A stretch of 64,000 nucleotides of DNA from Pictodentalium vernedei. Lineage: Eukaryota > Mollusca > Scaphopoda > Dentaliida > Dentaliidae. This document shows positions 23,641-35,243 of the stretch, piece after piece. Where the stretch lies: NCBI GenBank assembly GCA_031216915.1, contig CM062290.1, positions 165,869,453 through 165,933,452 of the forward strand, in the 5' to 3' direction. Below the pieces are notes generated by a model, which made no database searches, had not been told where the DNA came from, and saw nothing but the letters and a program-made list of their open reading frames with translations. The position numbers and the translations under genes were made by a program. The first letter of the stretch is position 1. Every line of letters begins with the position of its first letter.

Positions 23641-25417
23641 CAGGGTTTCCGCTAGACCGGCAGCGGGTCCGTCAACCGGACCCATTCCCCCCGTCGATCA
23701 TACTATGATCAGTCAGAAAAACTGGTGGTTAAAATGTCGAGTACAATGCTGTATCATAACGACACTCGGGTTCCTTTGTTTCCACGGAATATAGGTATAA
23801 TTATGTTGTATACTATGCCTACTATTACTGGCGACAACCTGATACCTTATAACCCCCAGACGAGAGGGGGTAACAAAATTCAAATCCCAAACGTCGCCTA
23901 TAAAATTTCGGACACAAATTGTCGTGTTTGGTCCGAAATCACTGGCTTTTATTTTGAGCGATAAATGATGTACTCGTTTTGGAAGCTGTCACTTGTTGCA
24001 AATGAGTGTGCAGGCTGCTGTCAGTAGTTGTCTGAAACACACCCACAACATATAGTTTTCACAGTTTTCACAGTGGTTGAATATCCTCAAAAAGATACTG
24101 ATTGAACACTGCCACTTTTGAGCGGTGCACAACTCATTGTGAAAGAACACTGCCACTTTCGAGTGTGCACAACTCATTGTGAAAAACGGGTGTTCAGAAA
24201 TTAATGAGAAAGTGGAAATTAAAAATAAAAAATAATTACAACTCTGGTATTTGTGAGTTACATAACAATATAACCAGGGATATGATTTATGACTTATTGG
24301 TTCAATAAAACATGCTCATTCATCATTTCATCATGCCCTGCAACATGTGATGTTATGACTTTCAGTGTAAAATAAATTTTTCGAATGTTGCCAAGGGAGG
24401 CAACTATTTTGTTATTCATATTTCACTGTGTAAATTTTATCTGGTCTTCATATTATGATTTTTTTTATTGAGTTTGTGTGAAGCTATATTTTGTTTTATT
24501 CATAAAAAATGTACATATTTAAAAAAAAAACAGCTATTTTAAAACAGACAATGTTTGTCTGTTTTCAAGGGGGTGGTTTGCAGTGCTGATTGACATACTT
24601 ACGTCCATTTCTGGCTTTGACTTTCGAGAGTAACCAGTACAAAAAAAATGAAAACAACACTGCATGGTTTTCTGTTTGTTTTATTCATTAAATTGTGGAT
24701 TAAAACCCGAAATCTGAAAATGAAACGTATGTGCAAGATAATTATGAGAATTTTTAAAGCAAATTCTATAAAATTGGTAGGCAGTTTCCAAAGAAACGTA
24801 ACTTACCCAGTGGATACTTACTTGTCTTATATTGCCGATTTCAGACGCATCCCAACACGACTTGCAATCATTATTACTCGTCCCAAAGAAACCCCCCACC
24901 CCCCCCCCCCCCCCCCACACACACACACTTTGAAATTTATCCACTGCAAGCACCCCCTGGGCTTCTACACGAGTCAGTACGGTAATTTCACGTGCATGAC
25001 GTCACAGGTCTGCATCATGGTTCTTTTCGAATATTACCGCGAGCAGTTGTAAACAAAGCTCAGTCACTGTTAGGATTCATGGATTTTGTGTTGTTTTGGG
25101 TTTGCATTTTTATGAAACCTCCGACCAGATGTAGTATTGTGTGTCCATTGGGAATTTAGCGAATTGTAGGAGGAAAAAATACATATTTTCCACATCAATT
25201 ATTCAGCATTTTAGCGACCAGAATGCCCCCAGAGGCCACCAGAGAGCACCTAAAAATCGACAGTTTCCTGGGGGGACAACCCACCCCTCCCCCACCCCTC
25301 CCCCCACACCCCCTCTATACGCACGTGCCTTTGGCACATGCGGCAGACGCCTTTGCGTCTGAGTTTCACTTTCTTTAAACTACCGGACCCACAAATTTTC
25401 CCCTAGCGGAAAACCTG
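23641..25417. mobile_element. Non-autonomous hAT-like element
   Basis: The termini are 'cagggtttccgctagaccgg' on the left and, read inward from the right, 'caggttttccgctagggg'. A CAGGG end is typical of hAT elements. The flanks 'catagtg' and 'cgtagtg' match at 6 of 7 bases, so the 8-bp duplication expected for hAT is decayed or misplaced. The interior has a poly-C run (about 24898-24917) and a direct repeat near 24100-24180 ('cacaactcattgtgaa' twice). No transposase frame was found. Confidence 0.65.
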
Positions 25418-26207
25418 CGTAGTGGCATAGTAGCCCAAGAAGTAAAAGCTGTAACTCTGGGGTCTAGAAAACATATTAAGAGCTTGAGTAAGTGCTCGAA
25501 TAGCTCGCAAGTTAAAATAGTTTTAGGCAGTGCAAGAATTGGTGATGCTGAGAACACTTTGCAGAATATTTTTATGTGAGCTTTGTTAAGTATATATCTG
25601 AAGGCGAAGAATAACTTAACCCTGTGAGAGCCAGAAAAGGCGCAAAGTGATCGTGAACTGTGGTAGACGCCGACTGAATTGTGGTTGAACTGTAAAGAAC
25701 ACTGATCGAGTCGCACAAGCAGAACATTATATGTGTCAAGCCCGACTGATGGTGAAGTTAACCCTGCGAGGAGGAAACAATGAAAAGTGAATAGACACTT
25801 TGTATTTATCACAAACCGTGAGAAGATGAAGATGATGCGAGGTCGATCCAGTGGACACAGCTATCTGTGGGAGATGTCGAGGGCCCTAAAGAATAAACTT
25901 TTATCCGCGTAATTAGTGTATTCTTAAGGATAATTTTGTGAGTAATTTGTTTCATATTATATTTCTTCGTACATGTAAATACATAAACTTTTCAGTGAAT
26001 TATCGTTGATCACCCTTTGGCATTGTAAGCCACAGGCACCTTCAGGAATCCTAAGAGTCCCAAGCGGATAGGGCATTGATAAGGTGGAAATTAAGGTTCA
26101 CGTTCGAACTGGGTTTCAAACGACAGTCACTGGCTGTTAGCTGAGCACTGATAAGAACATAAATTTTCCACCATCACTTAACCCCCGTAATCCTGCGACA
26201 GTTGAGT
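25418..26207. other. No gene seen; possible end of a degenerate LTR-like repeat
   Basis: AATAAA occurs near 25890 ('ctaaagaataaactttta'), followed by 'ccgcgtaattag', which is LTR-like in style. No partner LTR, primer-binding site or pol motif was found, so this is only a suggestion. Confidence 0.3.
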
Positions 26208-26346
26208 ATCACCCAACCATCAGCATAGGTGTTTGTATCTGCCTGAAGTATAGTTGCTCTGTTGGCCAATAATTGGCCAACAGAGCAGCTATACTTCAGT
26301 CACGCAGATGTAAACACCTGTGCAGCTGATGATTGGGTGATGATCA
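26208..26346. repeat. Inverted repeat, arms about 68 bp
   Basis: It is centred on 'ttggccaataattggccaa'. The arms carry 'ctgaagtatagttgctctg' and its complement. Outward, 'atcacccaaccatcagc' pairs with 'gctgatgattgggtgat'. Few mismatches are seen. Confidence 0.8.
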
Positions 26347-27545
26347 ACATCATTCACCATTCATTTTCATACTAGATCATTTAACTTGGCAAAACTTTTA
26401 CGTGATGTGGTGATAACTTGGCGCGACCCGTTTTTCGTTCACGTGTTTTTCATTTTAGGTAACCTTCACGCAACCCAAATGGCCGTTCGCCTCAAACTGA
26501 CAGGCCTGCTACGCCATTTCATCAAATTTATTTATCTGAGATTTTTTTTTATATGAGTGTCATATACTACACAGATTAGTTAAAAGGCTTGTGGAATGGG
26601 TACCTAAATTATAAAAATTTGGTTCATGAAGTTATGGAATTATTAAAGTTTATTGGAGAGAGCCAGTGGATTTGATAAAATAATTTACTGGTTATGAATT
26701 AATGTTTCGTGAATTTATAGCCAGCTGGGTTATGATGAAAAAGTATGCCTAAAAATGGGCTTCCAACATTCTTCACCTGAACTAATTATTAAAGGCCACA
26801 AATGGCAGTTATGTTCTGTGAAAGGTTGAACAACTCTCAGCAAAACACTCTTCCATTGTATGTTACAGATTATATGGGATGTAGCACTCTAAAAGCTTTA
26901 ATAAGTTGGAGAGTTAATTGGAAAAAATAATCTGATTTTGTGATGCTCACAGTGATGAAGTACATTTATACTCTAATGAATAGAATAATATTGATTTTAG
27001 CTAACTTAAAGCAGGCCGAGAAAATTTCACACCTACATGAACTCCATCACAGGGTGTGCCTAATAACTGATTGCAAAATTCTCTAATTGAATAATGCAAT
27101 GAAACAATCTCCACAAAAAGATTTTTAAATTTCATACTTTCCTTACCTTTTCTACTTGGCAGCATATGGTATAGTGATTGCAAAAGAATTCTCTTTCTCA
27201 ATCGGATTGCAACAGGGTTACGTTGCTAAGACATTTCGTTGCTGCAGAGATTTAAACTTTTACCTAAACACAGCTTTTTTAAAACAATTTTTGCCGAGGC
27301 CCGGAGGTGTGGGAGGGACAGTGTAGCTATCTCACAGCGACTACCTTGTTAGCCATGCCAAATAAAATGTACAAAGTCCACTAAACAGAATTCATTAATA
27401 GTAAATCTTCATTTTGCGACTTTTACCTTTTTATGCGTGAGGTGAGTTAATTGCTCCCCTAGGCAATACAGGGGGAGCAATTTTTAGCCCTCCTGCATTT
27501 TGAAGAATGGCAGGCCTGAATAACTATATGAATTTGTATTTGTCT
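26347..27545. other. No gene seen; small hairpin near 27450-27482
   Basis: AT-rich. One hairpin, 'ttgctcccctaggcaatac' followed by 'agggggagcaa', resembles the 'gcaattttttgctcccc' patches near 15550. No coding potential was recognised. Confidence 0.5.
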
Positions 27546-27767
27546 TTAACCCCTAGCACCCTGGTAGTGCAACAGTTTGAACAGAATTTTCTCAAATCAC
27601 TCCGTTTTTCTCATGTTTAAGTATGAATTTAACCAATTATATCTTGTTTGACAGAGCTCACTGAGCTCTGTCAAACAAGGTATATTTGGTTAAATATCAA
27701 ACTGCATTATGGGAAATATTTGAGGTTGAAAACTTTGCTATTTTGACATCAGCGTGCAGAGGGTTAA
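27546..27767. mobile_element. TTAA-flanked palindromic MITE, family C (copy 2)
   Basis: The ends are 'ttaacccctagcaccctgg' and 'gcgtgcagagggttaa', in the opposite orientation to the copy at 8023. The centre is 'cttgtttgacagagctc' plus 'act' plus 'gagctctgtcaaacaag', a perfect stem. Confidence 0.87.
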
Positions 27768-28530
27768 AAAAGTCTAGTGTGTCATTAGAATGAAGATTGC
27801 TGTGTTTGTTCTGATGATTGGTGGTCACCTATGTTAGGATAAATGAGAAACAATCATGTTTTTTAATATATTCTGAGCAAAAATCCATATATTTCTATGC
27901 CTTGGATTTCTTCTATAAACAATGTACAATCAACTGATCAAATTTCTGCTGAATGTACTAAAAATGAATTGGTTTTGGACAAATTATGCATTGAACAGGA
28001 ATATTCTTTTAAACACTATCAATCAAATGGAGTATACCATATAAAAACTTTGAATGTCAAAGCTAATCACTAATTTAATTAATTAATTATGGCACTTAGT
28101 CAAATGATCTGGGACCGTTAGAGCTTCTGGTATTCCAAATGTGTATCCCTGCTGCCACTGAGTTATATATAGCATGGTGAAGTTACTCAGTGACAGCACT
28201 TTTAGCTGCATAAGAAATATGAAAACAGGAAAATTTAATTAGCCAAATGGAACTAATCTCAAAGTGGTAAAGCATCACAAAATAATTTCACGAGCACATG
28301 TAACTGCTATAAATACCATACAGATGACTTCCTGCATTCACATTTATTGAATATTTTGATAAAAATCAATTGAGAAGAATATCAAATGATTGCTCTTGAA
28401 GTTGTGCATTTCCTGCCAACACACTTCTTTCTATATCTGGAATCTTGTGCGCTCATGATCAGATGATGCTATATTATTGCTCTCCAGTATCAAAGCCAAC
28501 CATTCAGATTACATGTTTATATTCACTGGG
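27768..28530. other. No gene seen; hairpin near 28140-28200
   Basis: An imperfect hairpin pairs 'gctgccactgagttat' with 'agttactcagtgacagc'. Otherwise unremarkable AT-rich DNA. Confidence 0.5.
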
Positions 28531-28533
28531 GTG

Positions 28534-29026
28534 TAACCCTTCACCTAACATATTGGTCACAATCAGCCAGCATTATTCACAAAAATGTCATTAAATTTTT
28601 AACCCCTTGCTTAACAAACCGGCCACATCAGCACATGTAATTTACAAATTCATCATTTGAAAAAAGTTATTTTTAATTTTTTTTTTAACCTTTTACCTAA
28701 CAAAGTGGCTAAAAACGGCCAGAAAATTAACCAGATGAAGCCTATCACAGTCTAAAATATCTCAGAATTTTCTCAATAAAACCATACAAATAGAGATATC
28801 AGTAGAACCAGCTCGTCGAAAAATTGTGAAATTTGTTTTTGAAAAATGTTAAATTTCATTTATTTTTTAAAAGTACTGTTAGGTAAAGGGTTAACAAAAC
28901 TATAACCTGTGACCACTCATTGGAACTAGATCGCCAAACTCATTCCAATGAGGGGGGGGGGGGGGGGGGGCACTTGATATGGTTTTGTTGAATTTTGTTT
29001 TAAAATTTGAAAGAGTAATATTTAAA
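28534..29026. repeat. Stack of nested TTAA MITEs, left part
   Basis: Three left ends of the 'taaccctt.acctaac' type follow one another near 28534, 28599 and 28685. One right end, 'gttaggtaaagggttaa', lies at 28878-28894. After it, 28899-29015 is a family A/B-type palindrome body ('ccactcattggaac' against 'cattccaatgagg') with a run of G (about 28953-28970). It leads directly into the element at 29027. Confidence 0.7.
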
Positions 29027-31345
29027 ACAAGAGGCCCCAGGGGGCCTGAGGGCGCTCACCTGACACGGTAGTCTAAATATCAAACCAGGGACTTGACTTG
29101 AATAAGCTGCATGTCCCCTCCCAAGAAAAGCAGGGTGAAAAAAAAAAAAAATTGTTTGTCTTAAAATTGACCAAAACACAGAAAAAAAAAAAAAATTTTT
29201 TTCGGATTTTGGGCCAAAATTTTCTAAGTCCCACCCGGACCCCAAATTTTCAGGGGAAATTTTTTTTTTTTTTTTTGTCTTAAAATTGAGAGAAATGCAT
29301 AAAAAAACAAACAAACAAAAAATTTCCGGATTTTGGTCCAAAATTTTCTAAGTCCCACCCGGACCCAAAATTTTCAGGGGGAAAAAAAAAATTTTTTTTT
29401 TGTCTTAAAATTTACCAAAACGCAGAAAAAACAAAAAAAAATTTTTCGGATTTTGGTCCAAAATTTTCTAAGTCCCACCCAGACCCCAAATTTTCAGGGA
29501 AAATTTTTTTTTTTTTTTTTTTGTCTTAAAATTGACCAAAACGCAGAAAAAACAAAAAAAAAAAATTTTCGGATTTTGGTCCAAAATTTTCTAAGTCCAA
29601 CCCGGACCCAAAATTTTTAGGGGGAAAAAAAAAAAAAAAATTTGTCTTAAAATTGACAGAAATGCATAAAAAACAAAAAAAAAATTTTTCGGATTTTGGT
29701 CCAAAATTTTCTAAGTCCCACCCGGACCCCAAATTTTCAGGGAAAAAAAAAAAAATTTTTTTTTTGTCTTAAAATTGACAGAAATGCATAAAAAACAAAA
29801 AAAAATTTTTTTTGGATTTTGGTCCAAAATTTAGTCCCACCCGCACCCCAAATTTTCAGGAAGAAAAAAAAAAAAATTTTGTTTGTCTTAAAATTGACAG
29901 AAATGCATAAAAAACAAAAAAATTTTTTTTCGGATTTTGGTCCTAAATTTTCTAAGTCCCACCCGCACCCCAAATTTTCAGGGGAAAAATTTTTTTTTTT
30001 TTTTTTTTGTCTTAAAATTCACAGAAATGCATAAAAAACAAAAAAAATTTTTTTTGGATTTTCGTCCAAAATTTTCTAAGTCCCACCGCACCCCAAATTT
30101 TCAGGGGGGAAAAAAAAAAAAAAAAAATTTTTTTGTCTTAAAATTGACAGAAATGCATAAAAAACAAAAAAAAATTTTTTTCGGATTTTGGTCCAAAATT
30201 TTCTAAGTCCCACCCGCACCCCAAATTTTCAAGGGGAAAAAAAAAAAAATTTTTTGTCTTAAAATTGACCAAAACGCATAAAAAACAAAAAAAAATTTTT
30301 TCAGATTTTGGTCCAAAATTTCGAAGTCCACAACGGGACCCCAAATTTTCAGCCTAAATATGAACCCAGGGATTTGGCTTCAACAAACTTGAATCTCACC
30401 CCCCTAAGGATGCTGCATACCAAATATCAAAACATTCTTATTGCAAGATCTCAAGAAGAAGATTTTTCAAAAATACTCCTCATACTGCACTAATTTAAAC
30501 ATTTGGGCTCCCATAGAGAGCCCAAATATCCACCCAGGCAATTCATTTCAATAAACATGTGAAACAATCTTCCAAAGATGTTATATGTGAAATTTTCAAG
30601 CTTTTGGAGCAGTGCTTTCGGAGAAAAGTAGTCTTATGTTTTTCCCATTACCCACAGTGTTAAAAAATGCTGACTCAGCACTTTTTCAAACTCCCCAAAA
30701 AGTACCCCATGATAAAACCGATGGCAATTTTTTGGGATCATTCCATTCTGTTGGTCCTAAGGAAGCTTCACAACAAATAAGAATTCTCAGTGCCGTGTAG
30801 TTTTGGAGATATGAGCGTTTTCATTTTTTTCTATTTTTAGCTCCTGTGGTTCCCACGGGGCTATGGGGAAAAAAATTTCGACATAAATTAGGTACTTATG
30901 ACCCAATAAGCACTCATGTAAAATTTGGTTCAAATCGGCCTCGCGGTTTGGAAAATAGAAATTTGGGGCGGGGCCAAAATTTTTGCCCCTCCTTTAACAT
31001 CGTCAAATATAGCCCCTCCAACTTCACTTGAACAAACTTGAGTCTACACCTCAAAAGGAAGCTGCATACCAAATATCAAGTCTCTACTATTGCTGGTTCT
31101 TGAGAAGAAGATTTTTTAAGAATTGATGCATTTTTGCCCCATCCCTCTGCTCAATGTGAGCCGAAACCTAATTTGACAAAAAATAGGTGTCCGCAGACAC
31201 AACCCCTTCTCACATGAAATTTCATTAATATGCGGCCAGTGGTTTGGGAGAAAAAGCCCAAACACCACCTTCACGACGGACGCCGGACGACGGACGAAAA
31301 GTGATCAGAATAGCTCACCCTGACTTTCAGTCAGGTGAGCTAATA
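29027..31345. mobile_element. Dispersed element family G (copy 2) with an internal tandem array
   Basis: The left end is 'aacaagaggccccaggggg' followed by 'gcgctcacctgac'. The right end has 'acgacggacgccggacgac', then the hairpin 'ctgactttcagtcag' and 'gtgagctaa', as in copy 1. The non-array part shares 'gctgcataccaaatatcaa' and 'gagaagaagatttttt' type phrases with copy 1. It is inserted in the right half of a TTAA MITE, whose right end 'gtgttgggtaaacagttaa' follows at 31365-31383. Confidence 0.75.
29125..30356. repeat. Tandem array, ten units of about 120 bp
   Basis: Each unit has 'gtcttaaaatt' (starts near 29158, 29277, 29402, 29523, 29644, 29766, 29886, 30009, 30135 and 30256), then runs of A and of T, then 'ggattttggtccaaaatttt' and 'aagtcccacccggacccc'. 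Two unit types differ at 'accaaaacgcag' versus 'acagaaatgcat'. Unit length varies only in the homopolymer runs. The open frames found across the array are by-products of the repeat. Confidence 0.92.
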
Positions 31346-31379
31346 ATAAATATTGATACGGTCTGTGTTGGGTAAACAG

Positions 31380-31576
31380 TTAAAACAAAAACAAAAATTT
31401 GTTGCTGTTTTTTAATTTTTATTATGGCCTCAAAAACAAAGATTATAGACCCTCATTTGATCGAGCTCCATTTAGGAACTATAAACTATGTTTTTGATGC
31501 ATAAAATAAAAATGTTCAGTTTTTCAAGAAATTTCATTACAGTTGTTGCCATCTTTTTGTGTTGCGTAAAGGGCTA
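31380..31576. mobile_element. Degenerate TTAA MITE of family B type
   Basis: It starts at the TTAA that ends the previous MITE. The centre pairs 'ttatagaccctcatttgatc' with 'ggaactataaact' imperfectly. It ends 'tgtgttgcgtaaagggcta'. Confidence 0.6.
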
Positions 31577-31691
31577 GGAATCATGATCACCACAAAAGTA
31601 TGAATTGCAGGAAAGTTAGCGAAAAATGTTGCCACTCAAACTAAGATGGCATCAAATTAATCAATGCAATGACTCCTCCCAATCCATGACA

Positions 31692-31757
31692 TTGGATGAA
31701 GAGAAAACTGTTATGCTGTGACTGTGGTCACAGCGCAACAGTTTTCACTTCATCAAA
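31692..31757. repeat. Inverted repeat
   Basis: The left arm 'ttggatgaagagaaaactgt' and 'tatgctgtgac' pairs with 'gtcacagcgcaacag' and 'ttttcacttcatcaaa'. Probably a MITE centre. Confidence 0.7.
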
Positions 31758-32639
31758 CATAATGGTGTTTTCCTGGTGCAAAAATGAATAACACCATATC
31801 AACTTTCCTCTCTCATCATTTCCTTACCATCTTCATTTTTCAGACACCAAAATACACTCTTCAAAAGTGATCGCCCATTGGGAACTTGAAAACAACCATT
31901 GAGAATTTTTTGTTGTTGCAGCACTGTTTAATTGTAGCAACTTTTGCCCCAACCCTAAGACTGTGGTGGTGGAGACACTTTTCTACATGTGACCAATGAG
32001 TGTTCCAGCGATCCAGTTGTGCAAAGATCAGGTCAGTAAATTCAGTTAACAAGTTTCCACTGTATTTCATTTACAATGAGAAAAGAAAAAAAATACTTCT
32101 TGTTTCATCTCCCATAGGATAAGGTCCAATACACATAAATGTCACTGAATGTCAGACACAATACACTTCAAACCAATATTACAAATGAGATTTAAATAAT
32201 GGGGTTCACACAAATTATTGATCGCAATGAAGTTTATTAATTACTTACTGTACATGGAAATGCTTCTCAGTCCTAAATTCACAAATTTGACTTTTACTTT
32301 ATTTTCAAGAATGATACTTTACTTTACATGTTCAAGAAACAATGTCAATATATATAAACCTAAATAACTATATCTAAATAACTATATTAGATTAGTGCTT
32401 AAGCTCCAGACCACTCTCCACATTCTGAAAGATGAATGAACAAAGAGGAGATCACTCTGTTACCCATTAATAGATTTTGCATGCCTGTACTTTGATTATA
32501 TACACTCTGCATATATTTTAAAACCCAATAAGAGCTATTGATGAAAGCAATACATACCCCCACTGCAGTGCTGGAGCAATGAAGCATAAATAAATTAAAA
32601 ACAAAATAAGGACCATAGCTCTGTTGAAAAAATGCAGGC
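31758..32639. other. No gene seen
   Basis: AT-rich DNA without recognisable repeats or frames. Confidence 0.5.
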
Positions 32640-32995
32640 AACTTTTTTATAACATGTGCAGGAGTGGCTTGTCATAAGGATCCCTCATACCAAATTTCAC
32701 CGATATTCATCTACTCACTGTTAAGATTTTGCTGGGAATGGACGGACGCACAGATGGATGGCCAGACAGACAGATGGACAGGTGGATGGATGGATGGATG
32801 GATGGATGGATGGATGGATGGATGGATGGATGGATGGGTGGATGGATGGATGGATGGACAGAGAGACAGACAGACAGACAGATGCATGCACCTCTGGATG
32901 AATGCAGGGACAGATGCATGGACAGATGGATGGACGGATGGGCACATGTAATGAAGTATACCTCCATTCTCTTCGAGAATGGGGGTAAATGAAAG
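32640..32995. repeat. Dispersed repeat carrying a TGGA microsatellite and a 3' hairpin
   Basis: The segment from 'gtgcaggagtggcttgtc' to 'gggaatggacggacgcac' leads into (TGGA)n at about 32774-32860, then imperfect CAGA and GGAC repeats. It ends with the hairpin 'cctccattctcttcgagaat' and 'gggggtaa'. The overall plan, GGAC-type simple repeats followed by a terminal hairpin, resembles family G. Low-complexity frames on both strands here are not genes. Confidence 0.75.
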
Positions 32996-33838
32996 CATAT
33001 GATATTTTAAAACCAATGATTTTCCCTTGTGGTTGGGATATACGTACAGTATATGTAGAAGAAACCCACCAACCAACAATATGAATGTCTTGAGGCATGG
33101 GTTTGTGTGGGAGTTGGGAGGGGAGAGGAAGATGATGTTATAACATACAAAACTGTGTTGACTTAAACTACAAATACAATGGAATTTATCTTGAATCACA
33201 GACTTTATGGATACTCAACTTGCACTCTGTCAAGGACCATTAATTCCGTAATGTATATGCAAAGCTTTGGAAAGTGGTCTAAATTATCATTCCAAAAGCA
33301 ACAGGATACCTAGCAGATCATGAGATCTGGCAAAGGAAATTGTGTAAGGCTGGTGATTGTGAGATAATTAATATAATTAGTAACAGACTCTGCTCTGGTT
33401 TCTAATTAATTCATTAGAGCAGTTGAAAGGTCCGGCTGATCGGAAATCTCATCATTAGTGGCTAAATAATCCAACCTGTGATGTAATGTAAATACTATCT
33501 GACAAAAGTAGTCGTGTGATAATCTGAGAGAACATTTCTCAAAAAGAGCAAACAATAAAACAGTGCAACATGATGCATTGCATATGCCCCCACCTGCAAT
33601 GTTACATGGGCAATACAAAAGTCTAAAAAGGGGCTTAACTGTGATAACTGTGATAAACATGCATGGGCGAAATTTGCAATATGCAGATATGCTTTCCCTC
33701 AAAATGGCATATCTCCTCACGAAAGGACATCAAAATCCAGTTATAATGCAAAATGTTCATGTGGATGCCTTCTGCCTGTGCTAGTCTCTCACCATACCAA
33801 GGGGCATCAACATCTGCACACAAATGACTAAGTAAGAA

Positions 33839-34208
33839 GGGGGCGCGGTGGCTCAGTTGGTAGAGGTGCAGGCTGCAAGCCGAGAGGTCCTCGGTTCGAA
33901 TCCCACCTGCGGCAACCGCGTTGTGTCCTTGGGCAAGACACTTCACCCCGATTGCCTACATGGGGGCACGATGACGCTGTGTACTGAGGCGTACTGCACG
34001 TCGATGGTGCGCATGTCTTCAACCAATCTAACCCTGCCTGTGCTGCAGTGCAGAGTTCAGAGTTACGATGTTGGGGAGCTGACAGCTGCTCGTTGTTGCT
34101 CGGTGGTTCTCTCCGGGTACTCCGGCTTCCTCCACCCGTACAACTGTCACGGTCACGATTAGCCATTGTGCATAAGTATGTGACCTTAAACACCAATACA
34201 TAATACAT
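33839..34208 (+). mobile_element. tRNA-derived SINE, head type 1, tail type 1, with 12-bp TSD (reference copy)
   Basis: The target duplication 'actaagtaagaa' lies at 33827-33838 and 34209-34220. In order: a tRNA-like head with A and B boxes (33839-33911); a block 'gttgtgtccttgggcaagac' and 'acttcaccccgattgcc', very like the central domain known from vertebrate V-SINEs; a core with 'gcgtactgcacgtcgatgg' and 'gttggggagctgacagctgc'; a tail 'gattagccattgtgcataag'; and 'aaacaccaat' before the A/T end. It is non-coding. It depends on RNA polymerase III for transcription and on a LINE for movement (known for SINEs in general). Confidence 0.95.
33849..33903 (+). promoter_or_regulatory. Internal RNA polymerase III promoter (A and B boxes)
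   Basis: The A box 'tggctcagttgg' is at 33849-33860 and the B box 'ggttcgaatcc' at 33893-33903. Both match the tRNA gene consensus, and the B box is intact. The triplet GCA sits in the anticodon-like loop, which hints at a tRNA-Cys or similar origin; the anticodon stem is too degraded to be sure. Confidence 0.85.
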
Positions 34209-34942
34209 ACTAAGTAAGAACGCAAAATGTTTGTACAGAGAGTTTTCTAAGTGTAACAAGGGCAATAACTCTGGTAGGAATGTCTGACATGTAGATATCT
34301 TGTCCCTCATGCTGGTCTATCAGCATGCCAAAGGACATCAAAATTTGACAACCAATGCCAGAGTTTTAATGCAAAACGTTCGTTTTACTATTTTTCTAAG
34401 TCCCATAACTCTGGTCTGCATGCGTGGACCAAACCCACAATACATGGATGCCTTCTCCCTATGCATGTCTCTCACCACACAGAAGGACATCAAAATCCAC
34501 AGACAAATGACTGAGTTATAATGCAAAATGTTTATACCAAGAGTTTTCTAAGTGTAACAAGGGCCATGACCCTTGTGGGAATGTATGAACGAAACCTGCA
34601 ATATGTGGATATCCTGTCCTTCATGCTGGTCTATCAGCATACCAAAGGACATCAAAACCTGATAACCGATGCCAGAGTTATAATGCAAAACATTCATTTT
34701 ATTATTTTTCTAATTCTTACACGGGCCATAACTCTGGTATGTGTGGAAAAAACCTGTGATTTGTGGATATCCTTTCCCCCATACTGGTCTATCATTTTAT
34801 TCATCATACCAAAGAACATCAAAATCCGACAACCAATGCCAGAGTTATAACACAAAATGTTTGTATGGACATACACACAACCAGACAGAGACCTCAACTA
34901 TATTATACCCACCGAACCTCCTAAGGTGGTTGGGGGCATAAT

Positions 34943-35243
34943 AAATGTAGGGATGACATCTGACCTGCGAGTGTATGCTCTCTTGTAGTGCCACCCTCGT
35001 ATATCTTCCCTGTGGGAGAGGATTGACAAGTTTTTCCATCACCATGCTTAACTGCGCCACATTACTGCCCACAACGTGATTTATTTTCAAGTTCCATGTA
35101 TATTTTTTCCTAGATTTAGATATACAATCCCTATGGGTACAGAGCGACCACTCTGTCGATGCACTGGACGCATTGCAGTAGTGTGAAAGGTCCTCCAGAA
35201 ACATTACTATTTCTCAGCTAGATGTATCAGATGCAACTTAATA
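34943..35243. other. No gene seen
   Basis: Spacer between the tandem array and the pogo-like MITE. Confidence 0.5.

Larger units (their letters stand above)
33590..34942. repeat. Tandem array with 'ataactctggt' units, ending in a hairpin
   Basis: Units of about 150-160 bp contain 'gggccataactctggt', 'aaaggacatcaaaatc' and 'gagttataatgcaaaa', near 33650, 34265, 34400, 34565 and 34725. The array ends with 'cagacagagacctcaac', a small hairpin ('accgaacctcctaaggtgg') and 'gggggcataataaat'. A SINE interrupts it at 33839-34208. Confidence 0.8.

Noticed and set aside
24648..25052. 134-codon plus-strand frame
   Set aside because: It runs through a poly-C tract and lies in a non-autonomous hAT-like element; no domain is visible.
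25375..25812. 145-codon minus-strand frame
   Set aside because: It crosses the right end of the hAT-like element, so it joins two unrelated sequences.
22800..26207. LTR retrotransposon
   Set aside because: AATAAA and LTR-like style only; no paired LTRs, primer-binding site, gag or pol could be found.
29000..30493. Many open frames of 60-113 codons
   Set aside because: They arise from the tandem array of A and T runs, appear on both strands and repeat with the array.
32664..33199. Long open frames on both strands across the TGGA repeat
   Set aside because: They encode only low-complexity Met-Asp-Gly-Trp or Ile-His-Pro-Ser repeats from the microsatellite and continue on both strands.
33841..33911. 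Genuine tRNA gene
   Set aside because: The A and B boxes are good but the anticodon and acceptor stems do not pair, and the sequence continues into a SINE with target duplications.
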